A program made the position numbers and the translations under genes. DNA of 64,000 bases from Cheiracanthium punctorium (lineage: Eukaryota; Arthropoda; Arachnida; Araneae; Cheiracanthiidae), in NCBI GenBank assembly GCA_038373885.1, contig JAWZYV010013268.1, positions 1 through 64,000 on the forward strand, in the 5' to 3' direction. The notes beneath the pieces were generated by a model. The model had not been told where the DNA came from. It ran no database searches and worked only from the letters and a program-made list of their open reading frames with translations. Positions 46,879-57,490 of the stretch are shown here, piece after piece (within the stretch, counting starts at the first letter, position 1; each line of letters starts with the position of its first letter).

Positions 46879-47238
46879 AACACTTCACTAAAACATGGTA
46901 CTAGAAGAGTTGGCTCCATACACCCTTATAACTGTACTCCTGAGTATAAGACACAAGCGGATTGTATCTTCTAATATTTTAACATGTAAGGCCTATAGCC
47001 AGAGCACCCCTCGTATAGTATTAAAAATAAAATCAACTTTAAGAGGCAAAAACGTTCAAACTGTGCATCTTAAATCAGAGGCACACTTTCAAGAGAGTAA
47101 TATGGGGAAATCTTGTTCCAACATTTGGAGCTTCACCAAAGTATGGTTACACCTGCGTACTAAATGTTTAAACGAGGTTTCTCCATCTTATGGAGACAAC
47201 TTTTCTAGTACCATGCTTTGGTGAAATCTTGCACCAAA
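46879..47238. mobile_element. MITE/foldback with about 50-bp inverted arms
   Basis: The left arm TGCAACACTTCACTAAAACA, TGGTACTAGAAGAGTTGGCTC is complementary to 47186-47238 (GAGACAACTTTTCTAGTACC, ATGCTTTGGTGAAATCTTGCA). The interior repeats TTCACCAAAGTATGGTTACA near 47132. A 109-codon plus frame (46895-47224) spans it, with no known motif. It is judged fortuitous because it begins and ends within the arms. Confidence 0.6.
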
Positions 47239-47261
47239 TTTTTAAGGCTGTACAATGTGGC

Positions 47262-47896
47262 TATAATAAAAATTACCCTGTTTATGTGTACGCAGAGGCC
47301 GTTCCGGTGGACGTACTTCGTTGGAACTTAGTAAATACGTTACATGGACCATGGGGGAAAAATCTGCAATAAAAATTTGATCAAATTTCAACCGATAGAT
47401 GGCGCTTTTCACATAGAAAGAACGTTATAAAAAATTTGAAGCGGTTTGAAAAGGCCAGTTGTCAATATAATAATCATTCGTCACTATATCTTTAGAGGGG
47501 GAAAAAAAGGTCTTTAGTGACAAGTTGTTTCCTGAGAGCTACAAAAATCTATCAACAGTACTGTGAGAATATCGACTCTTGTGAAAAGCTTACGAGAGGG
47601 GATTGTCTCTCAAGCTTCTAAATTCTTGCAGTGCTGCAGATAAATTAATTAGTTCTAATAAAACAACTAGATTATTACACAGCATTGACTTCTGGTCTTT
47701 TTAAAACTCTCCAAATTTGCATAATGTATTTTTTACGTGGAAGGAAGTGCCATCTATGGGTCGAAATATGAACTATTTTTTAGTTGCAGATTTTCCTCTC
47801 CACGGTCCATATAATGTATTTATCAAGTTTCAAAGAATTACGTCTATTAGGACGGGCTCTACATTAGGTGTAAACAAGGTAACTTTAATCAAATAG
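47262..47896. mobile_element. MITE with about 140-bp inverted arms
   Basis: The left arm 47262-47410 (TATAATAAAAATTACCCTGT, GACGTACTTCGTTGGAACTT, ACATGGACCATGGGGGAAAA, ATAGATGGCGCTTTTC) is complementary with moderate divergence to 47745-47896 (GAAGTGCCATCTATGGGTCG to TTACCTT...AAATA read in reverse). TA lies at both outer edges. There is no coding capacity. Probably Tc1/mariner-related; family unknown. Confidence 0.7.
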
Positions 47897-49301
47897 CCAT
47901 CTTGTATGTAAAGAGTTTTCAACTTTATTTTAACTATACCATGCACATACGGACATATGCAGCAAAATAATATCGTTTTTATGAGACAATTTGTGTGAAA
48001 AACATGGGGGCTATTAACAAAAATGTCCTTCATCATCAAAAAGTCGAAGTGTTTCTGCATTTATACATCATTCAATTTGTGAATACTACGAATATTTGAA
48101 TCTGCAAATTAGAAGGTGGTTTCATTGCCTATTGTGAGGTAGTCCATATGTTGCATCGTGCTATTCATGCCCTTTTAAAGATCTACATGTCTCTCAATCT
48201 ATATATCTGTGACTCATTCGCATTATATTACTAAAATTATGATATAATATTCAGATACATTCATAATTTTGTTTTATTTTATTATCATTTTTAAGTACTA
48301 AAATCAGCTGATCAAGAAGTATTTGAAAATGCAGAAACACACTTATAACAGCGACAAACATTAGATGATTTTCATGTATAAAAATGCTCTGTTGGCGTCT
48401 GGTCAGACAATGAGGATCAAAGCGCTTTTAATGCACAAACCTTTTCCTTCATCATCAAAAAGAAATCGATATAAGCAATCCAATTTCCGCATAATTGTCC
48501 CGAATTTACCTCAGAGTTTCAATTCGGGTTTTGAAGTTCAATTTATTCAATGATAAGTTAAAGCCCACATAATCTAACGCAAAAAAATGGAATAGAACGC
48601 TCTTTTTCCAAAATCAAACCTTTGATTAACCATTAGTTAATCTATTAACTGGATCTCCAAATAGGCGAGCCACTCAAAATAATATCTGCATCCAGAATTC
48701 GAAATACGGATAATCCCAAACACCTGAAAAGCACTCATTACTATAAAGAACATCTTTCCGCAGATAATATTTAGAAACCCGATCCTTTTAAATTACATGG
48801 AACTTTGCATCAACAGTGTCAGTTGCTTTTAAGTCCACGCATTCAAACACCAGTTTCGTAGAGGAGAGTCTGGAGCTATTATTGCGTTTAATGCCCTTAA
48901 AGCCGTATCAGTCTGCTCTCGCTGTCACAGGGATGCTAAATTGAAATAGTTTTCTGTCCTTAACAGATCAGCGAAAACTTTTGGCTCGTGTTCCATTTAA
49001 ACGCTCTTGAATATTCATAATATATTCGAGGACATTTTTGGAAATTCAAGCACGCATTCAATTTGGGGAGAATCGGGTAAAGTAATTTATAAGACAGCGA
49101 GCTGTGCAGTTTCGAGAGCGGGTTACAGTTAAACGCTATTTTAACATGCGTAAGGGAAGTATTTATAATTCGCTTAGTGAGAGAGAGAGCGTTATCGAAA
49201 TTGGAATTGTTTGGTTGTTGGTAAGAATTCGAACTGTGTTTTAATGTTTAATAAATTATGTAGCAGATTGTTTTTTAATCTAATGATAATGAAGCGCGAT
49301 T
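47897..49301. other. No gene recognised
   Basis: AT-rich with no frames of interest. TTCATCATCAAAAAG occurs twice (about 48028 and 48450). GC-richer around 48850-49010, but without motif. Confidence 0.5.
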
Positions 49302-49316
49302 TGTGTAAGAATATTT

Positions 49317-49606
49317 ATTTGCCAGGAGAGGACAGCTCGCGTCCTCTGAATGTGTCGCTTAGAGCTACATATACGTCCTTACCGGAATTTCCCACCACAA
49401 TTTGGAACCTCATCAGAAGGTGGGGGACTTCTGAATATCGGCACCCCTCGGAAACTGATAGAGACCGCCGAGAGGACTTCGGAACCACGGATATAAAGTG
49501 CACGTACACCGCATGTACACGGTGGTCTTTAGTGGTACGCCGGTATCGAACCCGCAACCTTCCGGTTACGAGTCCAACGCCTTAACCACTGGGCTACCAC
49601 GGCCCC
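49317..49606 (-). mobile_element. Complete tRNA-derived SINE, family S4
   Basis: Read on the minus strand from 49606: GGGGCCGTGGTAGCCCAGTG, GTTAAGGCGTTGGACTCG and GGTTGCGGGTTCGATACC give clear A (TAGCCCAGTGGTTAAG) and B (GGTTCGATACC) boxes at tRNA spacing. A non-tRNA body of about 200 bp and a short AAAT-type tail follow. Identical 15-bp TGTGTAAGAATATTT flanks at 49302-49316 and 49607-49621 define a 290-bp insertion. Both strands are open for about 80-120 codons across it, which is coincidental. Confidence 0.95.
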
Positions 49607-49621
49607 TGTGTAAGAATATTT

Positions 49622-51229
49622 GTTGCAAACGTAAGTTTATTATTATTGTTTTTTTTCCTTTTAAAACGGAAATGTTGTACGTATTACATCATCTACCACG
49701 GGCGCCCATATGATTGATTGTAGAGAGTGGGTAGTGAAGCGTTCTTCCCCAGAATTACATTTTATTTCAGTTTGAACTACTTAACGGTAATAGGGGAGTT
49801 AGGGAGAGGGCGTGGCATGGTCCCTCTACCTATAGGTATGGGCACTCATTCCATCAACCGCACTAATTTAACCATGATCATTTTGGCGGTTCAAACGTGC
49901 ACACCTAATGAGATTAAAAATAACTACATTAAATAAGAAAACAGCTAGCTAATATAATGAAACATGAATATGAAAACTGGGAACACAGGATTGCGCAATT
50001 ATTTAACATTCTTGGTGCTTCATCGAACAAATTGGGAGAAAAGAAGTATTGGCGAAAATGATCGACAGTATAAAGCGTAAGTAACGAAAATATTACAAAA
50101 TGATGTAGTACAGATTACTCACAATTAAAATAATCAATCGAAACGTAACCCATTTTCTTTCAAATTTGAAAATAATATGTATAGTCAGAAGTTAATAATA
50201 ATAATAATAATAATAGTAGTACTATGTAAATTATTTAAACTAGCTAGAATAGTAAATGAGTATAACGTGTGCATTATAGACTTATTCAAATAGCTAAAGA
50301 ACATTTAAAGTTATTGAAAATTATTTATTTATTTATTTTTAATGCAGTATGAGACCTGAGATTACCGTGTAATTATGACTCAAAATATCCAATCTTATCT
50401 TTAAGGATATAATTATCAAATTTTGTATGTCACCTCATGAGTGTACGGAACACACATTATTCTAACTGAGAATTTTTTTTGCACAGGGTCGTATACTAAT
50501 TAAAAACGTGTAATTTTTTTTTAAATTAACGAGAGGAGCTTTTTATTAGTGTAATCTTTTTTCGACCTTATTTTGAACATATTTTTTTCAATTCACATTA
50601 TCAACTTATCTCTAATAGATAAAGAATTAAAGCCCGTTACCACCTTTTTGGGACACCCTGTATATTGTTCTACCGATTGAATAGAAATTTTGCACGGATA
50701 TGTAAACGAAGACTGTAGCTGATTTTTAAAATACTAAAAATTTATGCACTCCTAAATTTTTGAAGCCATTTTTCCAAATTTTGAACTCCAGAAAGCTGAA
50801 ACAGTATTTTATAAAGAACAATGTTAGATTTCTTTCTTGTAAGTTTAGTATTGCTTCAAATGTCAAGCTTACTATTAATCTCTGTTGCCAGAGTCACGTC
50901 ATGAGCAAAATAAATTCACGTATTTTTACCGTTCCAGTTAACTTGGAATAACCCTCTGAGAATACCAAGGAAAACACGGCAGGACCAAAATAAATCCAAT
51001 TTCAGACATGATCTTCATTAATGAAAAGTTCCAAATGATTTGCTAACAGAAACCTCAGCTAATATTGCGTTTTATGTGTTGCTGTTATCTGCAGGAGAGA
51101 ATTGACCTTTAAGATTCAGGGATATGCACCCTTTCTGGGGAGACCCTACAAGTTAGAGCATCGCCAAAAAGGAGATCATTCTCGTCTAATTATTATTATT
51201 TGTTTTTCACCTTTCTCCCACCTACCGAC
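49622..51229. other. No gene recognised; AAT microsatellite
   Basis: An (AAT)n tract lies at about 50191-50214. TTTTTGGGACACCCTGTATA at 50645-50664 looks like a right end of a Tc1/mariner-type element, but the left end was not found. Frames at 49727-49936 and 50760-50951 have no motif. Confidence 0.5.
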
Positions 51230-51230
51230 C

Positions 51231-51312
51231 AACCCGGCTAGAGAAAATACGTCCCGACAAATGTAAAGTGCACGTTCACCGCTACATACACGGCGGTCTT
51301 TGGCCAGCCGGG
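51231..51312 (-). mobile_element. SINE family S4, internal fragment
   Basis: AAAGTGCACGTTCACCGCTA, CATACACGGCGGTCTTTGGC parallels AAAGTGCACGTACACCGCAT, GTACACGGTGGTCTTTAGTG in the complete copy, in the same orientation. The tRNA head beyond it is lost. Confidence 0.7.
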
Positions 51313-51661
51313 ATAAGAATATGTTGCACGTATGTAGCTTATTGTATATATTACTTATTAAATTCTACGGCGTAAGGATAATTTCTGTAATCGCTTGCTG
51401 CATTGGAAAAAAAAAACACTTCTGGCTAAACCTGGCTAAACTTTGTGCAAGTTGGCGATGACGTTAATATATTATATCAACGGTTATGCTTTGAGTCAAA
51501 TCACACAATAAATCAGTTCAAGTAAGTGGTTACATAATAAATTCCAAAATGTGGCGTTTTGGACTAATTCACAATTTTAGGCTTATATAGTGTCATTCAG
51601 TATCAGAGTCGTGCACACTCATGGGGGCAAAGCAATTGGATGATATTATTAATAAAGTTTT

Positions 51662-51870
51662 TGCCACGCATTTGGTGTAATGGCTTAATATTTCTATATC
51701 ACCTTGGGACCGGGTTTGATTCCCGATTTGCGTTGGGTTAAATTGTTCGCCCTTTCATAGGGAGTAGCACATCCGCCCACTGGGTGCACCCATAGTAAAA
51801 TGACCAATAGTTCGGGCCTTAGTAGAGGCAAAAGACTTGAGGTCAGTGCCCTTCCATTGGAAAAAAAAAT
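51662..51870 (+). mobile_element. tRNA-derived SINE, family S5
   Basis: ATTTGGTGTAATGGCTTAAT (A-box-like) and GGGTTTGATTCCCG (B-box-like) form the head. The body contains TAGTAAAATGACCAATAGTT and GACTTGAGGTCAGTGCCC, resembling the 3' module of family S3, and ends in an A-rich tail (51860-51868). Target duplications were not resolved. Confidence 0.72.
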
Positions 51871-52042
51871 ATGCCAATAAAATAAATTTGACAAGGTAAT
51901 ATTAAAATTAAAAATAAATCTCATCGAAATAGAGATTTTTCAATTTCTTCATGCAGTCGCGAAAAATTGGTATTTGTACATAGAGCATACGTGGGGAAAT
52001 TTCTTTTTTATTGAATCTGAATTTGAATTGAATAAGATATTA

Positions 52043-52445
52043 TTAGGTTGTAACGGAAGTTTCCCGCCACCGCAAGCATCGTCCGCACACAGTTCTCGTT
52101 GGCGCATTTGTTCATATTTTGTCAAACGATTTTTGGCATTTGAAAGAAAGAGGCTTACTTTATAACACTGTGTTGTGAAATCTGTAAAAAATAGAGTTAT
52201 CATTAAGTATAAGGTGTCTCAAATGGAACTATCACTCTAGAGGAATAGAACCATCATTTACTTCCAGTTGTGTTGCAAAAAGTCAGCTGCATAATATCAA
52301 CGAATTATGAGTACAGCTTTAAGTACTATTGTTGTATCATGTGACACTGTGCAGGTTTGGTACCGAAAGTTCAAAAACAGTTATCTAAGGAGTTAGAAAT
52401 TAGTTTTTCAGGCAGATATGGCGGAAAACTTTAGTTACAACCTGA
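52043..52445. mobile_element. Mariner-type MITE M2, copy 1 (403 bp)
   Basis: TTAGGTTGTAACGGAAGTTT at the left and AAAACTTTAGTTACAACCTGA at the right, between TA at 52041-52042 and 52446-52447. The second copy at 52840-53242 has exactly the same length and near identity. Near the right end the plus strand can be read VWYRKFKNSYLRS, faintly like the helix-turn-helix linker of mariner transposases; this is too short to be sure. Confidence 0.88.
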
Positions 52446-52839
52446 TACTTCTTGTTGAATCACATGTCCTGTCACTACATTTCACAAATAGGAAAAAAGT
52501 ACTTTAAAAAAAGAAGCTAATTTTTAGTTGTTGTTAATAATCGACCTAATAAAATTTTGTAATAGCATTCTTGTTATCTTGCAGATTTGCTTTACATTAT
52601 CAATGCGCTCGAAGAGAAAAATGTAAAACGAGAAAAAACGTCAGCAACTTGATTTAATCAATGCAAGCAGACGCTACTCCAGCATGGAATTGACTCTTTC
52701 ATGAGTATACCACTTTTTATGGAAAAGAGCATTTTTTAAAAGTAATTAATCAATTTTTTTTTGTACTACCAAAATATTTACATTGATAACAGTATTTATT
52801 GTGCTCGAAACGCAATCCTTCACAAACTGTTGCATATTA
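52446..52839. other. Spacer between M2 copies, no gene recognised
   Basis: AT-rich unique sequence of about 390 bp separating the two MITEs, so they are independent insertions or an old duplication and not a simple tandem. Confidence 0.5.
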
Positions 52840-53242
52840 TTAGGTTGTAACGAAAGTTTCCCGCCACCGCAAACATCGTCAGCACACAGTTCGCGTTGGC
52901 GTATTGGCTCCTATTTTGTCCAACGATTTTTGGCATTTGAAAGAAAGAGGCTTACTTTATAACACTGTGTTGTGAAATCTGTAAAAAATATAGTTATCAT
53001 TAAGTATAAGGTGTCCCCAATGGAACTATCACTCTAGAGGATTAGAACCATCATTTACTTCTACTTGTGTTGCAAAAAGTCAGCTACATAATATCAACAA
53101 ATTATGAGTACAGCTTTAAGTACTATTGTTGTATCATGTGAAACTGTGCAGGTTTGGTACCGAAAGTTCAAAAACAGTTATCTAAGGAGTTAGAAGTTAG
53201 TTTTTCAGGCAGATATGGCGGAAAACTTTCGTTACAACCTGA
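52840..53242. mobile_element. Mariner-type MITE M2, copy 2 (403 bp)
   Basis: Starts TTAGGTTGTAACGAAAGTTT and ends AAAACTTTCGTTACAACCTGA between TA at 52838-52839 and 53243-53244. The ends are better matched than in copy 1 (CGAAAG/CTTTCG intact). Confidence 0.9.
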
Positions 53243-53342
53243 TAAATAACGCTACACGGTAAAAGAGAATATTCAAGTTATATATAAAAAATAAAATTTA
53301 CTATATTTTAAGTAAAAAAAACACTCAGGATCAGTAAATATA

Positions 53343-53792
53343 CAGGGTGGTTATAATTAAACTTCCCCTATAAGTAGCATTCTGCAGGTGGGATGGATGA
53401 GCCGCTTTCCACCAAATTTGGAATATGGAACGTACACGACGTGCATTCAAAGAAGATTTTTTAAATGTTTAGTTCAAAAAATGTCCACTAGGTGGCGGTT
53501 TCCATGATGAATTCAGTTAAAAAATACAAATTACTTAATAAATGTCCAAAAACTATTGAATAGATGCCGGAATTGTGTTTGTACATTTCGAATTAGCTAT
53601 TTCGCCTTTTAAATTGGCTGTTTCTTCACGCAATACGCCATCTACTGAACATTTTTGCATTAACTGGTTTTTTTCGAAATTTCTTGAATGCATCTGATGT
53701 ATAATCTGTATAACAAATTTGGTTGCGATCCGTTCGACCATTTTAGCTGTCTAATCCGTTCATAGGGAACGTTTATAATTATAACCACCTTC
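53343..53792. mobile_element. Long-inverted-repeat mariner-type MITE M1, copy 2
   Basis: Left CAGGGTGGTTATAATTAAAC and right GTTTATAATTATAACCACCTTC are inverted, between TA dinucleotides. Interior halves are inverted around the centre (AATGTCCACTAGGTGGCGGT against CGCCATCTACTGAACATTTTT). Shares its plan and many phrases with 26182-26621. Confidence 0.8.
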
Positions 53793-55300
53793 TATATACA
53801 GTTTTTAGTTATGTTTACTTCAGTAATTATAATTACTATGATAACTATTGTTATTAATCTTACCGTCAGTGTTCAGCAATGTTCTAGTTTCGCAAGCAGA
53901 ATCTGATAATCGTGTAGGTTGAATAGCTGCAATACCGATAATTGAGTAAAAAGATCTATTCATTTATTTATTTTAGAAAAGTGTTCAACAGTTCCTGAAA
54001 TTAAATACGAAAAATGGTCTCTCGATTTAGGTATGATACGGACGATTGGACAAACAATATTTCGCAAACAGCGCAAAATATCATAAATTCAATTTCTTTT
54101 TCACCTGTAATTTGCTACGAATTGAATGCTGGATAGTAATTATCGGTTAATTTTTTTTCCGCTGTACTTTACTGTTGCGAAGTAACTTCTTTTTTCAGAA
54201 GTTTAACCAAAATGTGATACCCCAGTCTTAATATTAGTTTGTGAATATTTTGTACTGCAGTATACTATTCTTGCGGATTTTAAACCTCTCTTATCTATCG
54301 TAAAACTGATCAAAATTTACCACATTGAACTCATACTAAAACGATAGAATAGGATCAGATTTAAAATTTAAAATTAAGAAGAAAATTTGAAAACCCTGCC
54401 ATATTTTAACGTTGTTTCAATAGAATAAATAAAGAATGACGTTAGTTTTTAATATGACACTGGCTCGGAAAAGAAAAAAAAAATCTGTAAGAATTCTCTA
54501 AATCACGCTACATTTCTCATGGAGGTTCCTCTACAGAAGAACATAGCCTACAAGACATAACTGCAATGCGTAATTAAAGTACTGCAAAGCGTAGTTAAAT
54601 ACAGAAAGAATTTTCAATATCAAAGCATAGGTGCTCTTTATATGTTATTAATCATAATATTCAGTAATGTATTCGTAAAAAGATCTTTATTGAGTAAAAA
54701 GATTTTTTTCGATGTTTTGCCACAGTTACCATTGACTATAACTTAGTTTACTTACTAAAATTATTATTTTGCATGCTTAATAAACTACGAAATATTTTGA
54801 CAAGCTTTATTTACTTACTTATTTTACGGAATTCATAAATAACTCACTATATAGAGATTAGTTCGTAAATATCATTTTTTTTATATTTATATTCGGGATA
54901 AGGATAATAAAGTTTTATGACTAAAATCGTGCATAATTCACAGATAACAAAAATATATTTACGCACTGATAACTCTAAAGCTTTATACCTTGCCTTCTTT
55001 AAAAAAAAAATAAGTGAATGAATGTCGATACTAAATGAAGCGTTAGATCTTGCTTTAAGGGTGAAAAATGACTTCGTTTAAAATGGAAAAATTCGCATGT
55101 CGGCTGAGCCTATTCGTCATTTCCTGATTTTTTCTGAAATTTTTTTGGTTTTTCGCTTTATAGGATCAATATATATCTTACGCAAAGTAACATTAAAAGT
55201 GCACTGCACGAGGAGAGTTCCGTGTTTACAACTTCCAGGGTTAGTTCTCTCTGAATAAACCCAAAAAAATATAGTTGACCATGTAATTACTCCTCTCATT
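53793..55300. other. No gene recognised
   Basis: A long AT-rich stretch; only short chance frames. Confidence 0.55.
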
Positions 55301-55490
55301 TCATACAGAGTGTCCGTGAAAAAAAAATTGTAAGCTTTAAATAATATATGCGTATTCTTAATCTCCTAGATGTAAAATAAGATTAATTTGTGTACCAAAA
55401 ATTTAGAGCCGTATATCGCGTCGTATAACATGCTCTGGCATGTAATGTATGAGACAAAAATATGAGATAAAAATAAAACCAGAAATAACT

Positions 55491-55648
55491 GTTAATTTAT
55501 TCAAAAGATGTGGAATACCAAGTGCACTATACGGAACAGAAGATGACTTTTTATAGAAGAAAGTGATGAGGAAGATCACATTGAAGAAAATATAAATGAG
55601 GATGAATACAATGAACGTTTCATCATGTTATCGGACAAAGAATATTAA
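55491..55648 (+). pseudogene. Tigger/pogo transposase C-terminus, frameshifted
   Basis: The plus strand reads FKRCGIPSALYGTEDDFL and then, after a one-base frameshift, IEESDEEDHIEENINEDEYN to a stop at 55646-55648. Pogo/Tigger transposases typically end with an FKKCGISNALDGTEDD-like motif and a strongly acidic tail, so the identity is good although only about 50 residues survive. Upstream sequence has no readable transposase, so the element is heavily 5'-deleted. The downstream end (about 56092) ends TTATATGCCGAGATATACTG with TA, a Tigger-type inverted-repeat terminus. Confidence 0.75.
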
Positions 55649-56092
55649 GTTTATTAGAAAATATATATTGTAAAGTTTTTTGTTTATATTGTCAAATATA
55701 TCGATAAATTCAATCAACTCATTAGCTGCTACGATCTCTATTCGGAGATTTTGCAGTTTTACATACACCACTCGGTGCAAAAGATATTTTTGGTAATCTG
55801 ACAGTTTAGTTTTATTCTATATATATCAGTCAATATTGCCTGTATACTCTGGGCTCCGTTTCTATACAACAAGCGAACTCATTTGAAATCCGTGCGTAAT
55901 TTGAAAAAAATGGCATTTAATGGGTTAAATAGTTGATTATAATTGTCTTTTGTAATGTAATGCATATTTATAATGCTTATTTATGAAAGTTTTTATATTC
56001 GGTATGTAACACCCACGAGAAAACATTTTTGTACTGTTGTTGTAAGTAATTTTTTGAAGTTCAAAGTGCATGTTATATGCCGAGATATACTG
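55649..56092 (+). mobile_element. 3' non-coding end of the Tigger-like remnant
   Basis: AT-rich sequence from the pseudogene stop to a terminus reading GCCGAGATATACTG followed by TA, consistent with a pogo/Tigger right end. The left end is not found. Confidence 0.5.
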
Positions 56093-56129
56093 TAATATTT
56101 CAAAAATTGTCTTTTATTCTACTTGAAGT

Positions 56130-56395
56130 TAATCTGAGCAACCTTTGTGAGACGGCAGAAAACCTTATCAATAGTCCCTTCCTTCCAATCCTCGAATGAA
56201 GCCTCTTGTAATGCCATCAAAGGTTTCTGTAATCCTTAGTTCTCGCAGCTTGATCAGGCTCTACCTGGGAAACGACTGGACAAAGCCCCACAGAAAGAAA
56301 TCGCATGGGGATATGCCTAGAGACCTCGAAGGCCATCTCAGCAACGCTTCATCATCTGAACCAGCGTGACCTAGCCAATGCTGGATGTTCATCCG
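56130..56395 (-). pseudogene. Mariner/IS630-type transposase remnant
   Basis: The minus strand, switching between two frames and crossing several stops, reads HWLGHAGSDDEALLRWPRGL, RSLGISPCDFFLWGFVQSF, then LRELRITETFDGITRGFI and LEGRDY. These follow the order of the C-terminal part of arthropod DDE transposases with the motif WPPRSPDLTPCDFFLWG...LRxRI...W(E)xxxYR. The third catalytic acid would be the D in PCDFFLWG, which is present. At least two stops and a frameshift make it non-functional. No terminal repeats were identified. Confidence 0.78.
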
Positions 56396-56642
56396 AGCAA
56401 CCTCTTGAATCATAATGGTAGAGAAAGAAAACCCTTTCTATACGGGACTATTACCATGCTTTTCATAAAGTATTCTGATATACCATCATTAAGAGGGGGG
56501 GGGTCCAATAATATTTTTTTAAAAGGGTAAAACTTTTTCCGGACATTCTACATGTTTGATTGTGTCCTTTATTATTGAGTGAAGGAAAGGTCAAATTTTC
56601 TGCTCCCTGATTTCCAGTCTTTCCCATAATACAGCTATATCT

Positions 56643-57146
56643 TTAACCCTTTGAGGCGCAACCCTTTCCCAATGCTGAAAAACGGGCAGCCATTGCCGTC
56701 GCTCGAATAACTACCAGCAAGATGGCGGACGATCGAAACGTTCATTGAGTGCCACTGATCTAGAGACCCTTTTTTGACGACAGATGGCTGTGCCGCACAG
56801 CCAGCCAGTCTCTGTAGATCTGTGGCACGCAATGAACGCTTCGATCGTCCGCCATCTTGCTGGTAGTTAAGTCGAGCGATGGCAAAGGCTGCCCTTTTTT
56901 CAGCATTGGGCAATCTATCCAACTGTTCTCGCATTCTTTCATTTTTCAGCAGATGTCAGTGCTGTTTAAAATAATCGTGACAATTTTTTACGAGATAGGA
57001 CGTGCTAAAAAGTAAAGGATTCTCGTGGCGCTATGTCACCCACAACTATTTTTATAGAAATCGAATCCATTCTTCGTGAGTGGCAACAGTCAAAACGTCA
57101 GAGTTTGGTGTTCCCAGAGCGGGGACACTGCGCGTTAAAGTGTTAA
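56643..57146. mobile_element. TTAA element P1, copy 2
   Basis: Bounded by TTAA at 56643-56646 and 57143-57146, with CCCTTTGAGGCGCAACCCTT and a right end GCGCGTTAAAGTG. It has the same plan as 26882-27392, with the palindrome (about 56667-56909) more diverged and its centre altered (GACGACAGATGGCTGTGCCG). The right unique part matches closely (AGTAAAGGATTCTCGTGG). The overlapping minus frames at 56635-56942 are by-products. Confidence 0.85.
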
Positions 57147-57390
57147 ACAACTGAAAAACAAGAATTTATTTTCTTTTTATTTTTTTTAAAGAAAACCGAC
57201 TTTAAATACAGAACAGCTTGGGTATTTTCTACCCTTGTTCATCTTCTGGTGATTTTTCGGCAATCTGAGCATGCGCATAATAAATAAATATTTCCAGTTA
57301 TGGTTGTCCTTAAAATAGTTCTTTACATATTATTACACAATAAAAGTGTTCGTTTTCTGTTTATTTATTTATTTTTTTGTGCTCCAGTCT
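57147..57390. other. No gene recognised
   Basis: AT-rich; nothing recognised. Confidence 0.5.
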
Positions 57391-57394
57391 GTTT

Positions 57395-57490
57395 ATGGAC
57401 CCAGTCTGCTGATGAAGGAGGAAATTGTTTCTTCCAAAATACATGTTCAGAACCATAAGCACCTTTCATGTGTGTTATTTTACAAAGTAT
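57395..57490 (+). ncRNA. Hammerhead-ribozyme-like motif, locus 3
   Basis: CTGATGA at 57409-57415 is the exact hammerhead core. It is followed by an 8-bp stem II (57417-57424 pairing with 57428-57435, one G-T pair, loop TTG) and AAAA at 57436-57439 in place of GAAA. Downstream CATGTGTGTTATTTTACAAAG is the flank shared with loci 1 and 2. The lost G in the GAAA box probably inactivates it. An 83-codon frame overlaps and is not regarded as a gene. Confidence 0.42.

Noticed and set aside
46895..47224. 109-codon plus frame
   Set aside because: It begins and ends inside the arms of an inverted repeat and shows no known motif.
49211..49585. 124-codon plus frame
   Set aside because: It lies almost entirely within the antisense of a complete tRNA-derived SINE.
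49540..49606. Possible tRNA gene on the minus strand
   Set aside because: Strong boxes, but exact 15-bp target duplications enclose the tRNA-like head together with a 220-bp body, so it is a SINE.
50645..50664. Right end GGGACACCCTGTATA of a Tc1/mariner-type element
   Set aside because: The left partner was not found; TACAGAGTGTCCGTG at about 55304 is too far away and in a different context to pair with confidence.
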